Part shown: positions 24,347 through 32,858 of the stretch, one piece after another | How positions within the stretch are numbered: position 1 is the first letter of the stretch | Layout of the letters: each line of letters begins with the position of its first letter | DNA from: Streptomyces iakyrus | GTDB lineage: Bacteria > Actinomycetota > Actinomycetes > Streptomycetales > Streptomycetaceae | Direction of reading: 5' to 3' | DNA: 64,000 nucleotides | Assembly (NCBI RefSeq): GCF_000717055.1 | Contig: NZ_JNXI01000013.1 | Location: 1 to 64,000, forward strand | The notes under the pieces: model-generated | Seen by the model: only the letters and a program-made list of their open reading frames with translations | Database searches by the model: none | What the model was told of the DNA's origin: nothing | Translations under genes and position numbers: made by a program

Positions 24347-26869
24347 ATGGCAACGACCACACCAGCCGGTGTGCGGGCTCATGCCAAGCACGGGGGAGGC
24401 TCCCACGGCTCCTCCGGCGACGGCGCTCCGATGACGCACCGGCAGATCATGGAGGCCCTCACCGGCCTCCTGCTCGGCATGTTCGTCGCGATCCTGTCGT
24501 CGACGATCGTCTCCAACGCCCTGCCCCGGATCATCAGCGACCTCGGCGGCGGCCAGAGCGCCTACACCTGGGTCGTGACCGCGTCCCTGCTGACGATGAC
24601 CGCCTCCACCCCGCTGTGGGGCAAGCTCGCCGACCTGTTCTCCAAGAAGCTGCTGATCCAGTTCGCGCTGGTCATCTTCGTGCTGGGTTCGGCGGCGGCC
24701 GGCATGTCCCAGAACCCGGGCATGCTCATCACGTTCCGCGCGGTCCAGGGCATCGGCATGGGCGGTCTGTCCGCGCTGGCCCAGATCATCATGGCGGCGA
24801 TGATCTCGCCACGTGAGCGCGGCCGGTACAACGGCTACCTCGGCGCCACCTTCGCCACCGCCATGGTCGGCGGTCCGCTGGTCGGCGGTGTCATCACCGA
24901 CACCGACTGGCTCGGCTGGCGCTGGTGCTTCTACGTCGGCGTGCCCTTCGCCGTGATCGCCCTGATCGTGCTGCAGAAGACCCTGCACCTGCCCGTGGTC
25001 AAGCGGAAGGTCAAGGTCGACTGGGCCGGCGCCTTCTTCATCACGGCGGCCGTCTGCCTGCTGCTGGTGTGGGTCACCTTCGCCGGTGACAAGTACGACT
25101 GGGTGTCCTGGCAGACGTACGCGATGGTCGGCGGTTCGCTGGTGCTGCTGGCGGTGTTCGTCCTCGTCGAGGCGAAGGCGAGCGAGCCGATCATCCCGCT
25201 GCGGCTGTTCCGCAACCGCACCATCGCGCTGGCCTCGCTGGCCTCGCTGTTCGTCGGTGTCGCGATGTTCGCGGGGACCGTCTTCTTCAGCCAGTACTTC
25301 CAGCTGGCCCGCGACAAGTCGCCGACGATGTCCGGCGTCATGACGATCCCGATGATCGCGGGTCTGTTCATCTCCTCCACCGTCTCCGGCCAGGTCATCA
25401 CCCGGACCGGGCGCTGGAAGGGCTGGCTGGTCGGCGGCGGCGTGCTGGTGACCGCGGGCCTGGGCCTGCTGGGCACGATCCGGTACGACACCGAGTACTG
25501 GCACATAGCGATCTTCATGGCGCTGCTGGGTCTCGGCATCGGCATGATGATGCAGAACCTGGTGCTGTGCACGCAGAACCAGGTGGAGCCGGGCGACCTG
25601 GGCGCCGCCAGCTCCACGGTGACCTTCTTCCGGTCCCTCGGCGGTGCGGTGGGCGTCTCCGCCCTGGGCGCGGTCCTGGGCAACCGGATCACCGACTACG
25701 TCAAGGACGGCCTCACCGACCTCGGCCCCAAGGGCGCGGCCCTCGGTCACGCCGGCACGGGCGGCGGCGGCATACCCGACCTGAGCACGATGCCCGCGCC
25801 GATCCGCACCGTCGTGGAGAGCGCCTACGGCCACGGTGTCGCGGACGTGTTCCTCTACTCCGCCCCGCTGGCTCTGCTCGCGCTGCTGGTGTCCCTGTTC
25901 ATCAAGGAGGTCCCGTTGAAGACGAAGGGCGGGCTGGCGCAGGCCGCCGACACGGAGACGCCGGCCGTGGCTCCGGCTGAAGCCGTCGCGGCCTCCGAAG
26001 CGGAGAAGGCCGTGCCGAGCTGGGCCGTGGCCGACGCCGAGTCCGGGCCCGAGGGAACGCAGCGGCTCGCCGCCGTCGCCACGGTGGTGCGTGCCGAGGA
26101 GGCCTCCGGAGGCGTCCCGGTCCGCGGTTTCGTCCGCGGGAACGAGTCCGCGCCCGTGCCGCACGCCGCCGTCACACTGATCTCGCTGGCCGGGCGTCAG
26201 CTGGGCCGGTCCGTGGCGCAGGCCGACGGCTCGTACGCGGTGGACGCCCCGGGCTCCGGTTCGTACGTCCTGATCGCCTCCGCCGACGGCTTCCAGCCGC
26301 AGGCCTCCACGGTCGTGGTGAACGGCGAGCCGGTCGCCTACGACATCCTGCTCAGCGGCACCAGCGGGCTGACCGGCCTGGTGCGGGCCGCCGAGAGCGG
26401 GCAGCCGGTCAAGGACGCCATGGTCATCGTGACGGATGTGCGCGGCGACCTGCTGGCCAACGGGACCACGGGTGAGCAGGGCGAGTTCTCCTTCGCCGAG
26501 CTGGTGCCGGGAGCGGTGACCGTCGCTGTGAACGCCGCCGGGTACCGGCCGCGCGCCCTGCCCGTCGAGGTGGGCGGCACCGGGGTCACCCGGGTCGAGA
26601 TCGACCTGGACGCGGGCGCCCGCGTCCAGGGTGTCGTCCGCGCCCCGCACGGGCCGCTGGCCGACGCCCGGGTGACGCTGGTCGACCAGGCGGGCAACGT
26701 CGTCGGCTCGGCCACGACCGGGACGGACGGGGCGTACGCCTTCACCGACCTGGACGGCGGCGAGTACACCGTCATTGCCACGGGCTACCCGCCGGTGGCC
26801 ACCGCCCTGACGGTCACGGGCGCCGGCACCGACGCCCACGACATCGAACTCGCCCACCCCGGCGAGTAG
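24347..26869 (+). CDS. 14-TM MFS drug transporter fused to three carboxypeptidase-regulatory-like domains
   Basis: 840 residues, about 300 longer than usual DHA2 (EmrB/QacA) transporters. Residues about 35-540 are the transporter: MFVAILSSTIVSNALPRIIS, GKLADLFSKK (motif A) and GRYNGYLGATFATAMVGGPL (motif C region). After a charged Ala/Glu linker come three beta-sandwich repeats (about 586-670, 671-756, 757-840), each with A..T(L/V)(I/V) ... Q.DG.Y.(F/V) ... GsYvliA..G(F/Y).P, as in CarboxypepD_reg/CnaB-like folds. With 14 helices this tail is predicted to be cytoplasmic. The next gene carries a fourth copy. Proton-driven drug export is the likely core role. Confidence 0.92.
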   Translation: MATTTPAGVRAHAKHGGGSHGSSGDGAPMTHRQIMEALTGLLLGMFVAILSSTIVSNALPRIISDLGGGQSAYTWVVTASLLTMTASTPLWGKLADLFSKKLLIQFALVIFVLGSAAAGMSQNPGMLITFRAVQGIGMGGLSALAQIIMAAMISPRERGRYNGYLGATFATAMVGGPLVGGVITDTDWLGWRWCFYVGVPFAVIALIVLQKTLHLPVVKRKVKVDWAGAFFITAAVCLLLVWVTFAGDKYDWVSWQTYAMVGGSLVLLAVFVLVEAKASEPIIPLRLFRNRTIALASLASLFVGVAMFAGTVFFSQYFQLARDKSPTMSGVMTIPMIAGLFISSTVSGQVITRTGRWKGWLVGGGVLVTAGLGLLGTIRYDTEYWHIAIFMALLGLGIGMMMQNLVLCTQNQVEPGDLGAASSTVTFFRSLGGAVGVSALGAVLGNRITDYVKDGLTDLGPKGAALGHAGTGGGGIPDLSTMPAPIRTVVESAYGHGVADVFLYSAPLALLALLVSLFIKEVPLKTKGGLAQAADTETPAVAPAEAVAASEAEKAVPSWAVADAESGPEGTQRLAAVATVVRAEEASGGVPVRGFVRGNESAPVPHAAVTLISLAGRQLGRSVAQADGSYAVDAPGSGSYVLIASADGFQPQASTVVVNGEPVAYDILLSGTSGLTGLVRAAESGQPVKDAMVIVTDVRGDLLANGTTGEQGEFSFAELVPGAVTVAVNAAGYRPRALPVEVGGTGVTRVEIDLDAGARVQGVVRAPHGPLADARVTLVDQAGNVVGSATTGTDGAYAFTDLDGGEYTVIATGYPPVATALTVTGAGTDAHDIELAHPGE

Positions 26870-26879
26870 TACGGACCCC

Positions 26880-26933
26880 GGCCCGTGGCAGGTGGGCGCG
26901 CTCTGAGCGGAGGTGCGCCCCCTGTCGCGGGCC
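26880..26933 (+). terminator. Imperfect hairpin between transporter and YceI genes (attenuator-like)
   Basis: Arms GGCCCGTGGCAGGTGGGCGC and GCGCCCCCTGTCGCGGGCC pair with a few mismatches around a short loop region, followed by GGTTTCTTTCT. It resembles an intrinsic terminator inside the operon and could lower expression of the YceI gene. Confidence 0.45.
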
Positions 26934-26958
26934 GGTTTCTTTCTGAGGAGCAGTTGAG

Positions 26959-27780
26959 ATGGGACTGACCGCGAGGATCCGCACCCGGGACGGATGGGCC
27001 GTGTCGCACGCGGTCGTCACGGTGGCGGACATGACCGGCGCGCAGGTGCTGCGGGCCGAGGCCGACGCGGAGGGTGCCGTACGGGACGCGACGCCGATGG
27101 AGCCGGGGGCGTACACCGTCATCGTCACGGCCGTGGGCTACGCACCCGCGGCCTCCAGCGTGATCGTGACCGCGAGCGGGCGGGCCGAGGTCGGCACCGT
27201 GACGCTGGCTCGGCAGGGCGGCACCGAGCTGCCGCCGCCCGGGCCGTGGACCGTCGACCCGGTGCACTCCAGCGTGGCCGCCGTGGCCCAGCACCTGGGC
27301 ATCTCCAGCGTGCACGGCCGGTTCACGGAGTTCTCCGGCTCGATCGAGATCGCCCCGGACGACGTCACCAAGTCGCGCGTGGAGGCGGTGATCCGGGCCG
27401 CTTCCATCGATACCGGCAACGGCATGCGCGACGGGCACCTGAAGTCGCCGGACTTCCTGGACGTCGAGCGGTTCCCGGAGATCACCTTCCGGTCGACGGG
27501 GCTGACGGCGGCCGGGTCCGACCGGTGGACCGTCCACGGCGAGCTGGGCATGCACGGGGTCGTCCGGCCCGTGGACCTGGATCTGGCCTACCTCGGCACG
27601 GGCCCGGACCCGTGGGGCGGCACCCGGGCGGCGTTCCGCGCGACGACCGAACTGCACCGCGAGGATTTCGCGATGAACTACAACCAGGTCCTGCAGGCCG
27701 GCATCGCCGCCGTCGGCACGACGCTGAAGGTGGAGCTGGACATCCAGGCCGTGCTGGGCGGGTCACTTCCGGCGGTGTGA
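26959..27780 (+). CDS. YceI-family protein with N-terminal carboxypeptidase-regulatory-like domain
   Basis: 273 residues. The first 88 (TARIRTRDGWAVSHAVVTVA ... PGAYTVIVTAVGYAPAASSV) match the repeats at the end of the preceding transporter. Residues about 93-271 are a YceI lipocalin-like barrel: WTVDPVHSSVAAVAQHLGIS, VHGRFTEFSG, HLKSPDFLDVERFPEITF, FAMNYNQ. YceI proteins bind long isoprenoid or other amphiphilic lipids; most are periplasmic, but no signal peptide is visible here, so this one looks cytoplasmic. GAGGAG precedes ATG 26959. Confidence 0.9.
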   Translation: MGLTARIRTRDGWAVSHAVVTVADMTGAQVLRAEADAEGAVRDATPMEPGAYTVIVTAVGYAPAASSVIVTASGRAEVGTVTLARQGGTELPPPGPWTVDPVHSSVAAVAQHLGISSVHGRFTEFSGSIEIAPDDVTKSRVEAVIRAASIDTGNGMRDGHLKSPDFLDVERFPEITFRSTGLTAAGSDRWTVHGELGMHGVVRPVDLDLAYLGTGPDPWGGTRAAFRATTELHREDFAMNYNQVLQAGIAAVGTTLKVELDIQAVLGGSLPAV

Positions 27781-28464
27781 GTCCGGCGCGGACACCCGTG
27801 CCACCAACTGGCTGCACAGGTCCCGGAGTTTGACGTTCCGGTCCTGCGAGACCCGGCGCAGCCGCTCCAGCGCGATCCGTGCGTCGATCCGCTCCCGGGC
27901 CATCAGGATGCCGACCGCCTGGTCGATGACGCTGCGGGAGAGCAGCGCGGTGCGCACATCGGCCGCCGACTGGCGCCGGCGTTCGATCCGCAGCGCCACG
28001 CCGATCGCGTCCCCGGCCCGGGCCGCGAAGGCACGGGCCGCGTCCCGGCCCGTGTCCAGCGCCCCGGCCCGCACCCCGTAGTAGTTGAGCGCGGCGCCGC
28101 TCTCGCCCTCCACGGCGATCGGCACCGCCAGCACACAGCGGACGCCCGTCGACAGCGCGTACCGCGTGTACGACGGCCAGCGGGACTCCTCGGCGAGATC
28201 CGGGGCGTACTGTTCCTCACCCGTCTCGGCCGCGTCCACGCAAGGTCCCGAGCTGTTCTCGTACTGGCGCAGGTCCAGGCCGCTGGGCATGCCGTCGCTG
28301 CCGGCCAGGGTGAGCAGCCGGCCCGCGCGGCGCACGGTGATGCTGCACGCGTCCGCGCCGGGCACCTCCTGCACCGCGCGGTCGGTCAGATCCCTCAGCA
28401 GGGTGTCGAGACCGCTGCTGCGCACCATCGCCTGGTCCAGCGTGTCGGACGCTTCGGAACTCAT
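27763..28464 (-). CDS. GAF-ANTAR transcription antitermination regulator
   Basis: 233 residues: a GAF sensor domain (about 25-155; DACSITVRRAGRLLTLAGSD, VRCVLAVPIAV) and an ANTAR RNA-binding domain (about 165-220; ALLSRSVIDQAVGILMARER). ANTAR proteins bind paired hexaloop RNA hairpins and prevent termination. The 3' end overlaps the convergent YceI gene by 18 bases. A second GAF-ANTAR gene lies 57 bases upstream in the same direction. Confidence 0.93.
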   Translation of the reverse strand: MSSEASDTLDQAMVRSSGLDTLLRDLTDRAVQEVPGADACSITVRRAGRLLTLAGSDGMPSGLDLRQYENSSGPCVDAAETGEEQYAPDLAEESRWPSYTRYALSTGVRCVLAVPIAVEGESGAALNYYGVRAGALDTGRDAARAFAARAGDAIGVALRIERRRQSAADVRTALLSRSVIDQAVGILMARERIDARIALERLRRVSQDRNVKLRDLCSQLVARVSAPDSHRRK

Positions 28465-28521
28465 GACCGTACGGGTATCCCGTCACCGGCCGGACACGCC
28501 CCCGACGTAATCCACCTCACC

Positions 28522-29244
28522 TCAGGGGGTGTTGTGCGCACCGACGATCCGGCGGGCGAGGTCGCGCAGTTTCACGTTCTCCCGCTGGGAGGCCCGCACC
28601 AGGCTCTCGAAGGCCGCGGAGGCGTCGATGCCCTGGCGTTCCATGAGGATGCCGGTGGCCTGGCCGATCAGGTCCCGGGTGTGCATGGCCTCGGTGAGCT
28701 GCTCGCGCACGGTCGCCGAGTCCAGGGCGATGCTGACGTGCGCGCTGAACAGCCGGCCGACGCGCGTGGCCTCCTCGTCGAAGACGCCCGGCTTGCGTGC
28801 GTACGCCGTGAGGACGGTCAGCCGGCGGCGGTCGGCGCGCAGCCGCAGCGACAGCGCGGAGCGCAGCCCCAGCGCCGCGAGCACGTCCCAGCCGTCGTCC
28901 GCCTCGCTGTCCGTTATGCCAGCCACCGGGCTGTTCCACAACTCGTCCCAGAGGCCGTGCTGTTCGCGGCCGGTGTGCCGGGACTCGGCGGAGCGCACGA
29001 CCTCGTCGGTCCAGGCGAGCGTGCGGAGCTTGTTGCCACGTTCGAGCACGGAGATGCCGGCGTGCTCGGCGCCCGGCATGAGGTGCACCGCCAGCCGGAC
29101 CGCCGTGCGCAGGGCGCTGTGCGGCGTGAGGGTTTCGTGCAGCTGCTGAGAAGCCACCGTGAGGGCCTCGGCCAGCTCGACGCCAGCCGGAATACGGGGC
29201 AAATCAGGAAACTCGGACGCAGCCACCACGAACCTCTTCGGCAT
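28522..29244 (-). CDS. GAF-ANTAR transcription antitermination regulator
   Basis: 240 residues from ATG 29244 (MPKRFVVAASEFPDLPRIPA). GAF domain about 35-175 (AVRLAVHLMPGAEHAGISVL), ANTAR about 180-236 (EAMHTRDLIGQATGILMERQ, ENVKLRDLARRIV). It is a paralogue of the downstream gene. The frame stays open further upstream but there the composition is Cys/Trp-rich and unlike protein. Probably co-transcribed with the next ANTAR gene. Confidence 0.92.
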   Translation of the reverse strand: MPKRFVVAASEFPDLPRIPAGVELAEALTVASQQLHETLTPHSALRTAVRLAVHLMPGAEHAGISVLERGNKLRTLAWTDEVVRSAESRHTGREQHGLWDELWNSPVAGITDSEADDGWDVLAALGLRSALSLRLRADRRRLTVLTAYARKPGVFDEEATRVGRLFSAHVSIALDSATVREQLTEAMHTRDLIGQATGILMERQGIDASAAFESLVRASQRENVKLRDLARRIVGAHNTP

Positions 29245-29460
29245 GCACGGCCATGGCCGTGCGCAGGAGAGCTCCGCAGCACATTCCCGACTGCGAGCAC
29301 AGGACGGACAGCACTCTAACTGTTCGGTTGCCTCCAAGTGACGCCCGGCCGACGACGCTGCGGGGCGCTTCCACCACCCGCCCCCCGCATGGTGGAATGG
29401 CGCCACGGGTCAGGAAGCGGCCTTACCGGAAACCGGACGAACGTCTGCCAGGTGAGTGCC

Positions 29461-29814
29461 GTGACCTTCTTCACGAATCCCACAGAACCGCGCGACCTCC
29501 CCGGTCGCGTCCACCTCACGATGCCCGCCGAGATCGACTTCTGCAACGCGGCGGAGCTGCTGCCGCTCGTCCTGTCCGCGGCCGGGGCCCGGGAGGACCG
29601 GCTGGAGGTTCTCGTCCTCGACCTGAGCACGACCTCTTTCATGGACTCCCAGGGCGTCCGCCTGATCAACGACGTGCGGCACCGGCTGCCTCCCGGGGCC
29701 GTGGTGCGTCTCGTGGCCCGGCCGGAGGGGGTCACGGGGCGCGTCCTGGAGCTGACCGGCCTGCGCCGGGACGTCCCCGTGTACGACGACCTCGCCGAAG
29801 CCCTGGCGTCGTAG
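29461..29814 (+). CDS. STAS-domain anti-sigma factor antagonist-like protein
   Basis: 117 residues from GTG 29461, chosen for AGGTGAG seven bases upstream. The STAS fold is visible: VHLTMPAEIDFCNAAELLPL, then LEVLVLDLSTTSFMDSQGVR, where Ser in MDSQGV aligns with the phosphorylated serine of SpoIIAA/RsbV. A phosphatase with a matching SpoIIE domain is encoded at 5-7.5 kb. No kinase gene is adjacent. Confidence 0.85.
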   Translation: MTFFTNPTEPRDLPGRVHLTMPAEIDFCNAAELLPLVLSAAGAREDRLEVLVLDLSTTSFMDSQGVRLINDVRHRLPPGAVVRLVARPEGVTGRVLELTGLRRDVPVYDDLAEALAS

Positions 29815-29824
29815 GCTGCCGCAC

Positions 29825-30295
29825 ATGGCACCGAACATCGCGACGAACACCCGCGTCTCCCTGGACGAGTTGCTCGACTTCGTCCGCCCCCGCCACCACG
29901 CGATCCTGCTGACCCGCAGGGCCGACGGCGGCCCCCAGGGCTCGCCGCTGACCTGCGGTGTCGACGACTCCGGCCGGATCGTGGTCTCCACCTACCCGGA
30001 GCGCGCCAAGACCCGCAACGCCAAGCGGGACCCTCGCGTGAGCCTGCTCGTGCTCAGCGACGACTGGAACGGCCCCTGGGTGCAGATCGACGGCACGGCC
30101 GAGGTCGTCGACGCCCCCGACTCCGTCGAACCACTCGTCGAGTACTACCGGAACATCGCCGGAGAGCACCCCGACTGGGACGAGTACCGCGCGGCCATGC
30201 TCAAGCAGGGCAAGTCGATCATCCGGATCACGCCGGAGCGGTGGGGGCCGGTGGCGACCGGCGGGTTCCCGGCGCGGCTGGTCGAAGGGGAGTAG
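29825..30295 (+). CDS. PPOX-class F420-dependent oxidoreductase
   Basis: 156 residues with a split beta-barrel: LDFVRPRHHAILLTRRADGG, SPLTCGVDDSGRIVVSTYPE, RAKTRNAKRDPRVSLLVLSD, WVQIDGTAEVV. This pattern is the actinobacterial F420-binding branch of the pyridoxamine oxidase-like family. Substrate unknown. It follows the STAS gene by 10 bases. Confidence 0.9.
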   Translation: MAPNIATNTRVSLDELLDFVRPRHHAILLTRRADGGPQGSPLTCGVDDSGRIVVSTYPERAKTRNAKRDPRVSLLVLSDDWNGPWVQIDGTAEVVDAPDSVEPLVEYYRNIAGEHPDWDEYRAAMLKQGKSIIRITPERWGPVATGGFPARLVEGE

Positions 30296-30327
30296 GCCGG
30301 CCCTCCGCCGGGTCAGGCCCCGCCAGG

Positions 30328-31107
30328 TCAGCCCTCCGCTTCGGCTTCCCGCTCGCGGGTGACCATCGCCTCGATGCCCGCGATCAGCAGCTCCAGCGCG
30401 AACTCGAAGTCACGCTCCAGCATCTCGGCGACCGTGTCGCCGCCGCGGGCCGCCATGATCTCCCGCGACTCCTTCAGGACGTCGGCGGCCTGCGGGGCGG
30501 CGGTCACGGCGCTCAGGGCCTGCTGGAAGTACTCGTCGACGCTCATGCCGCCGGCCGTGGCCCGGGAGGCGAGGTGGCCCTCCAGGGTGCCGTAGCCGTA
30601 GACGAACTGGAAGACGGCCGAGATCGCGCTCGTCAGGCGTTTCGCGGGCAGGCCGGTCCTGCGGACGACGCGCTGGACCACCCGGGAGAACGCCAGGTTG
30701 TTGGGGCCGATGTTGAGGAAGACCCCGACCAGCGCGGACACCCAGGGGTGCCGCACGAGCAGCGTCCGGTACTCCCGGGCGAGCGCCCGCACCTGGTCCC
30801 GCCAGTCCTCACCGGCGTCCGGATCGGGCAGCCGCACCTCGCCCATAGCCCGGTCCAGGGCCAGTTCGAGCAGGTCGTCCTTGGTGTCGACGTACCAGTA
30901 GACGGACATCGCCGTGACGTTCAGCTCGCCGGCCAGCCGCCGCATCGAGAACTTGGCCAGGCCCTCTGCGTCCAGCAGCCGCACGGTGACCTCGATGATG
31001 CGCTCCCGGTCCAGCCCCGAGGGCTGCCCGCCACCGCGCCGCCGGTGCGCCGTGCCCTCCAGCCAGACGCTGGACCGCGACTGATCCTGCCGGGCGGCTT
31101 TCGCCAT
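30328..31107 (-). CDS. TetR-family transcriptional regulator
   Basis: 259 residues from ATG 31107. After a basic N-terminal arm the TetR helix-turn-helix is RERIIEVTVRLLDAEGLAKF ... LAGELNVTAMSVYWYVDTKD (about residues 32-78), followed by a TetR_C ligand domain (HPWVSALVGVFLNIGPNNLA, YGYGTLEGH). It lies downstream of the MFS gene in the same direction, 148 bases away, and probably represses it through the palindrome at 32755. Confidence 0.92.
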   Translation of the reverse strand: MAKAARQDQSRSSVWLEGTAHRRRGGGQPSGLDRERIIEVTVRLLDAEGLAKFSMRRLAGELNVTAMSVYWYVDTKDDLLELALDRAMGEVRLPDPDAGEDWRDQVRALAREYRTLLVRHPWVSALVGVFLNIGPNNLAFSRVVQRVVRRTGLPAKRLTSAISAVFQFVYGYGTLEGHLASRATAGGMSVDEYFQQALSAVTAAPQAADVLKESREIMAARGGDTVAEMLERDFEFALELLIAGIEAMVTREREAEAEG

Positions 31108-31255
31108 GGCGCACCTTCCTCGATCTTCCAACGCCGCTCATGCTAGAGGGGCCGTCTTTCAGGGGCGCGGGGCTGTGCCGATGTGCGGGTCCGCCGCGTG
31201 GGTGCGATCCACCACGACGGACCCGCACCCGCGCGCCGGCGACAGCCCCGAGCTC

Positions 31256-32752
31256 CTAGGCGGACTCTGCCCGCTCAGCACGCCGAAGCAACGCCGCCGC
31301 GACCAGCCCGCCCGCCAGCACGGCAACCGCCCCCACCAGCTGACTGGTCTCCAGGCCGGTGGCGAACGCGTCGGAGATCCTGGCCTTCTCCTCGGCCGAG
31401 TCCGCCGCCGCCAGCGCCGCCGGCAACGACGCCGCGGACACGGCGACCAACGACGCGAACCGCGAGTTGAGCACCGCCCCCAGGACGGCGACGCCCAGCC
31501 CGTTGCCGAATTCCGCGAGCGTCCCGTTGATCCCCGCTCCCACCCCCGCCTTCTCCGGCGGTATCGCGCCCATGATCGCGTTGGCCATCGCCGGCATGGA
31601 CAGCGCCACACCCGCCCCCATCACGACCAGGCCGAGCAGCATGCCCTCGTACCCGTGCCCTCCGAGCAGCGCGATCGCCGCCAGCCCCGCGGACACCAGG
31701 GTCATACCGAGCGCGATCGCCGCCGGCGTGCCCGCCTTGAGGACCAGCTTCGCCCCGACCCCCGTGAAGTTGAGCGCGACGACGGTCAGCGCCAGCGGCG
31801 CCGTCCGCAGCCCGGCGTCCAGCGGCTCGTAGCCGAGGACGAACTGCAGGTGCTGGGTGAGCAGGAACAGCGACCCCGTCATGCCGAACGCCACGAGGAT
31901 CGCGCCCGCGACCGCGCCCACGAACCTCTGGTTGCGGAAGAAGTGCATGTCGAGCATCGGGTGCTCGGTGCGCAGCTCCCACAGCACGAACAGGCCGAGC
32001 ACGGTCACGCCGATCAGCGCCGAGACCAGCACCTGCGCGGAGGTCCAGCCGTGCTCGGGCCCGGTGATGATCGCGTACACGACGGCCGTCATGCCGATGG
32101 TCGAGAGCACCGCGCCGAGCAGGTCGGGCCGGTCGCCGGCCTTGTGCTTGGACTCCGGCACCAGCGCCGCGACCGCGACCAGGCCGAGCAACGCGACCGG
32201 GATGTTGATCAGGAAGATCGCGCCCCACCAGAAGTGGTTCAGCATCACGCCGCCGATCAGCGGTCCGGCCGCGAAGCCGAGCGAACTGACCGTCGACCAC
32301 AGCGCGATGGCCTTCACCCGCTCCTGGTCGTCGAAGATCTGCACGACGACCGCGAGGATCGTGGTCATCAGCAGCGCACCGCCGACGCCCATGCCCGCGC
32401 GGGCCGCGATCAGCTGGCCCGGGCTCTGGGAGAGCCCGGCCGCCAGCGAGCCCAGGCCGAAGATCGCCAGGCCCGACATCAGCAGCAGCTTGCGGCCGTA
32501 GCGGTCGGCGGCGTTGCCCGCGGTGAGCAGCAGGCCCGACTGGACCAGTGCGTAGGCGTTCATCATCCACTGGACGTCGGCGGTCGTCGCGTCCATCTCG
32601 CGGGTGAGCGAGGGGATCGCCACGTTGAGGATCGTGTTGTCGAGCAGCACGGTGAGCTGCGCGAGGCAGATGACACCGAGGATCAGCCAGCGTTGCGGGT
32701 GGCTTCCGTGGGCCGTCTGCGGCGCGGCCGTTTCCTGGGGGGACGTCGTCAT
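31256..32752 (-). CDS. DHA2-type MFS multidrug transporter
   Basis: 498 residues, 14 predicted helices. LTVLLDNTILNVAIPSL, GNAADRYGRKLLL (motif A) and AARAGMGVGGALLMTTILAVV are typical EmrB/QacA motifs. ATG 32752 lies only 2 bases from a 34-bp palindrome and has no ribosome site, so translation may be leaderless. Expected role: proton-driven export of toxic compounds controlled by the adjacent TetR. Confidence 0.93.
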   Translation of the reverse strand: MTTSPQETAAPQTAHGSHPQRWLILGVICLAQLTVLLDNTILNVAIPSLTREMDATTADVQWMMNAYALVQSGLLLTAGNAADRYGRKLLLMSGLAIFGLGSLAAGLSQSPGQLIAARAGMGVGGALLMTTILAVVVQIFDDQERVKAIALWSTVSSLGFAAGPLIGGVMLNHFWWGAIFLINIPVALLGLVAVAALVPESKHKAGDRPDLLGAVLSTIGMTAVVYAIITGPEHGWTSAQVLVSALIGVTVLGLFVLWELRTEHPMLDMHFFRNQRFVGAVAGAILVAFGMTGSLFLLTQHLQFVLGYEPLDAGLRTAPLALTVVALNFTGVGAKLVLKAGTPAAIALGMTLVSAGLAAIALLGGHGYEGMLLGLVVMGAGVALSMPAMANAIMGAIPPEKAGVGAGINGTLAEFGNGLGVAVLGAVLNSRFASLVAVSAASLPAALAAADSAEEKARISDAFATGLETSQLVGAVAVLAGGLVAAALLRRAERAESA

Positions 32753-32754
32753 GC

Positions 32755-32788
32755 TGTACACCGTAGAACAGTTCCTATACGGCGTACA
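32755..32788 (-). promoter_or_regulatory. 34-bp TetR-type operator overlapping the MFS promoter
   Basis: Imperfect palindrome: arms TGTACGCCGTATAG and TGTACACCGTAGAA (minus-strand reading of each half) around a short centre. A TTGTAC -35-like element overlaps its left arm on the minus strand, and a TACGGT -10-like element overlaps the other arm just before the start codon. Confidence 0.65.
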
Positions 32789-32809
32789 ACAGCGTTTCGG
32801 CGGGGACGG

Positions 32810-32842
32810 CGAAGGGCGGTGGCTTTCGGCCACCGCCCTTCG
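32810..32842 (-). terminator. Terminator of the GT2-GT39 operon
   Basis: Perfect 14-bp stem (32810-32823 with 32829-32842) around loop TTTCG, 17 bases beyond the GT39 stop. Confidence 0.85.
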
Positions 32843-32858
32843 TCCGGTCAGGGACGTG

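Noticed and set aside
24236..26857. An 873-residue minus-strand frame
   Set aside because: Antisense of the MFS-fusion gene; Gly/Asp/His/Gln-rich without any motif.
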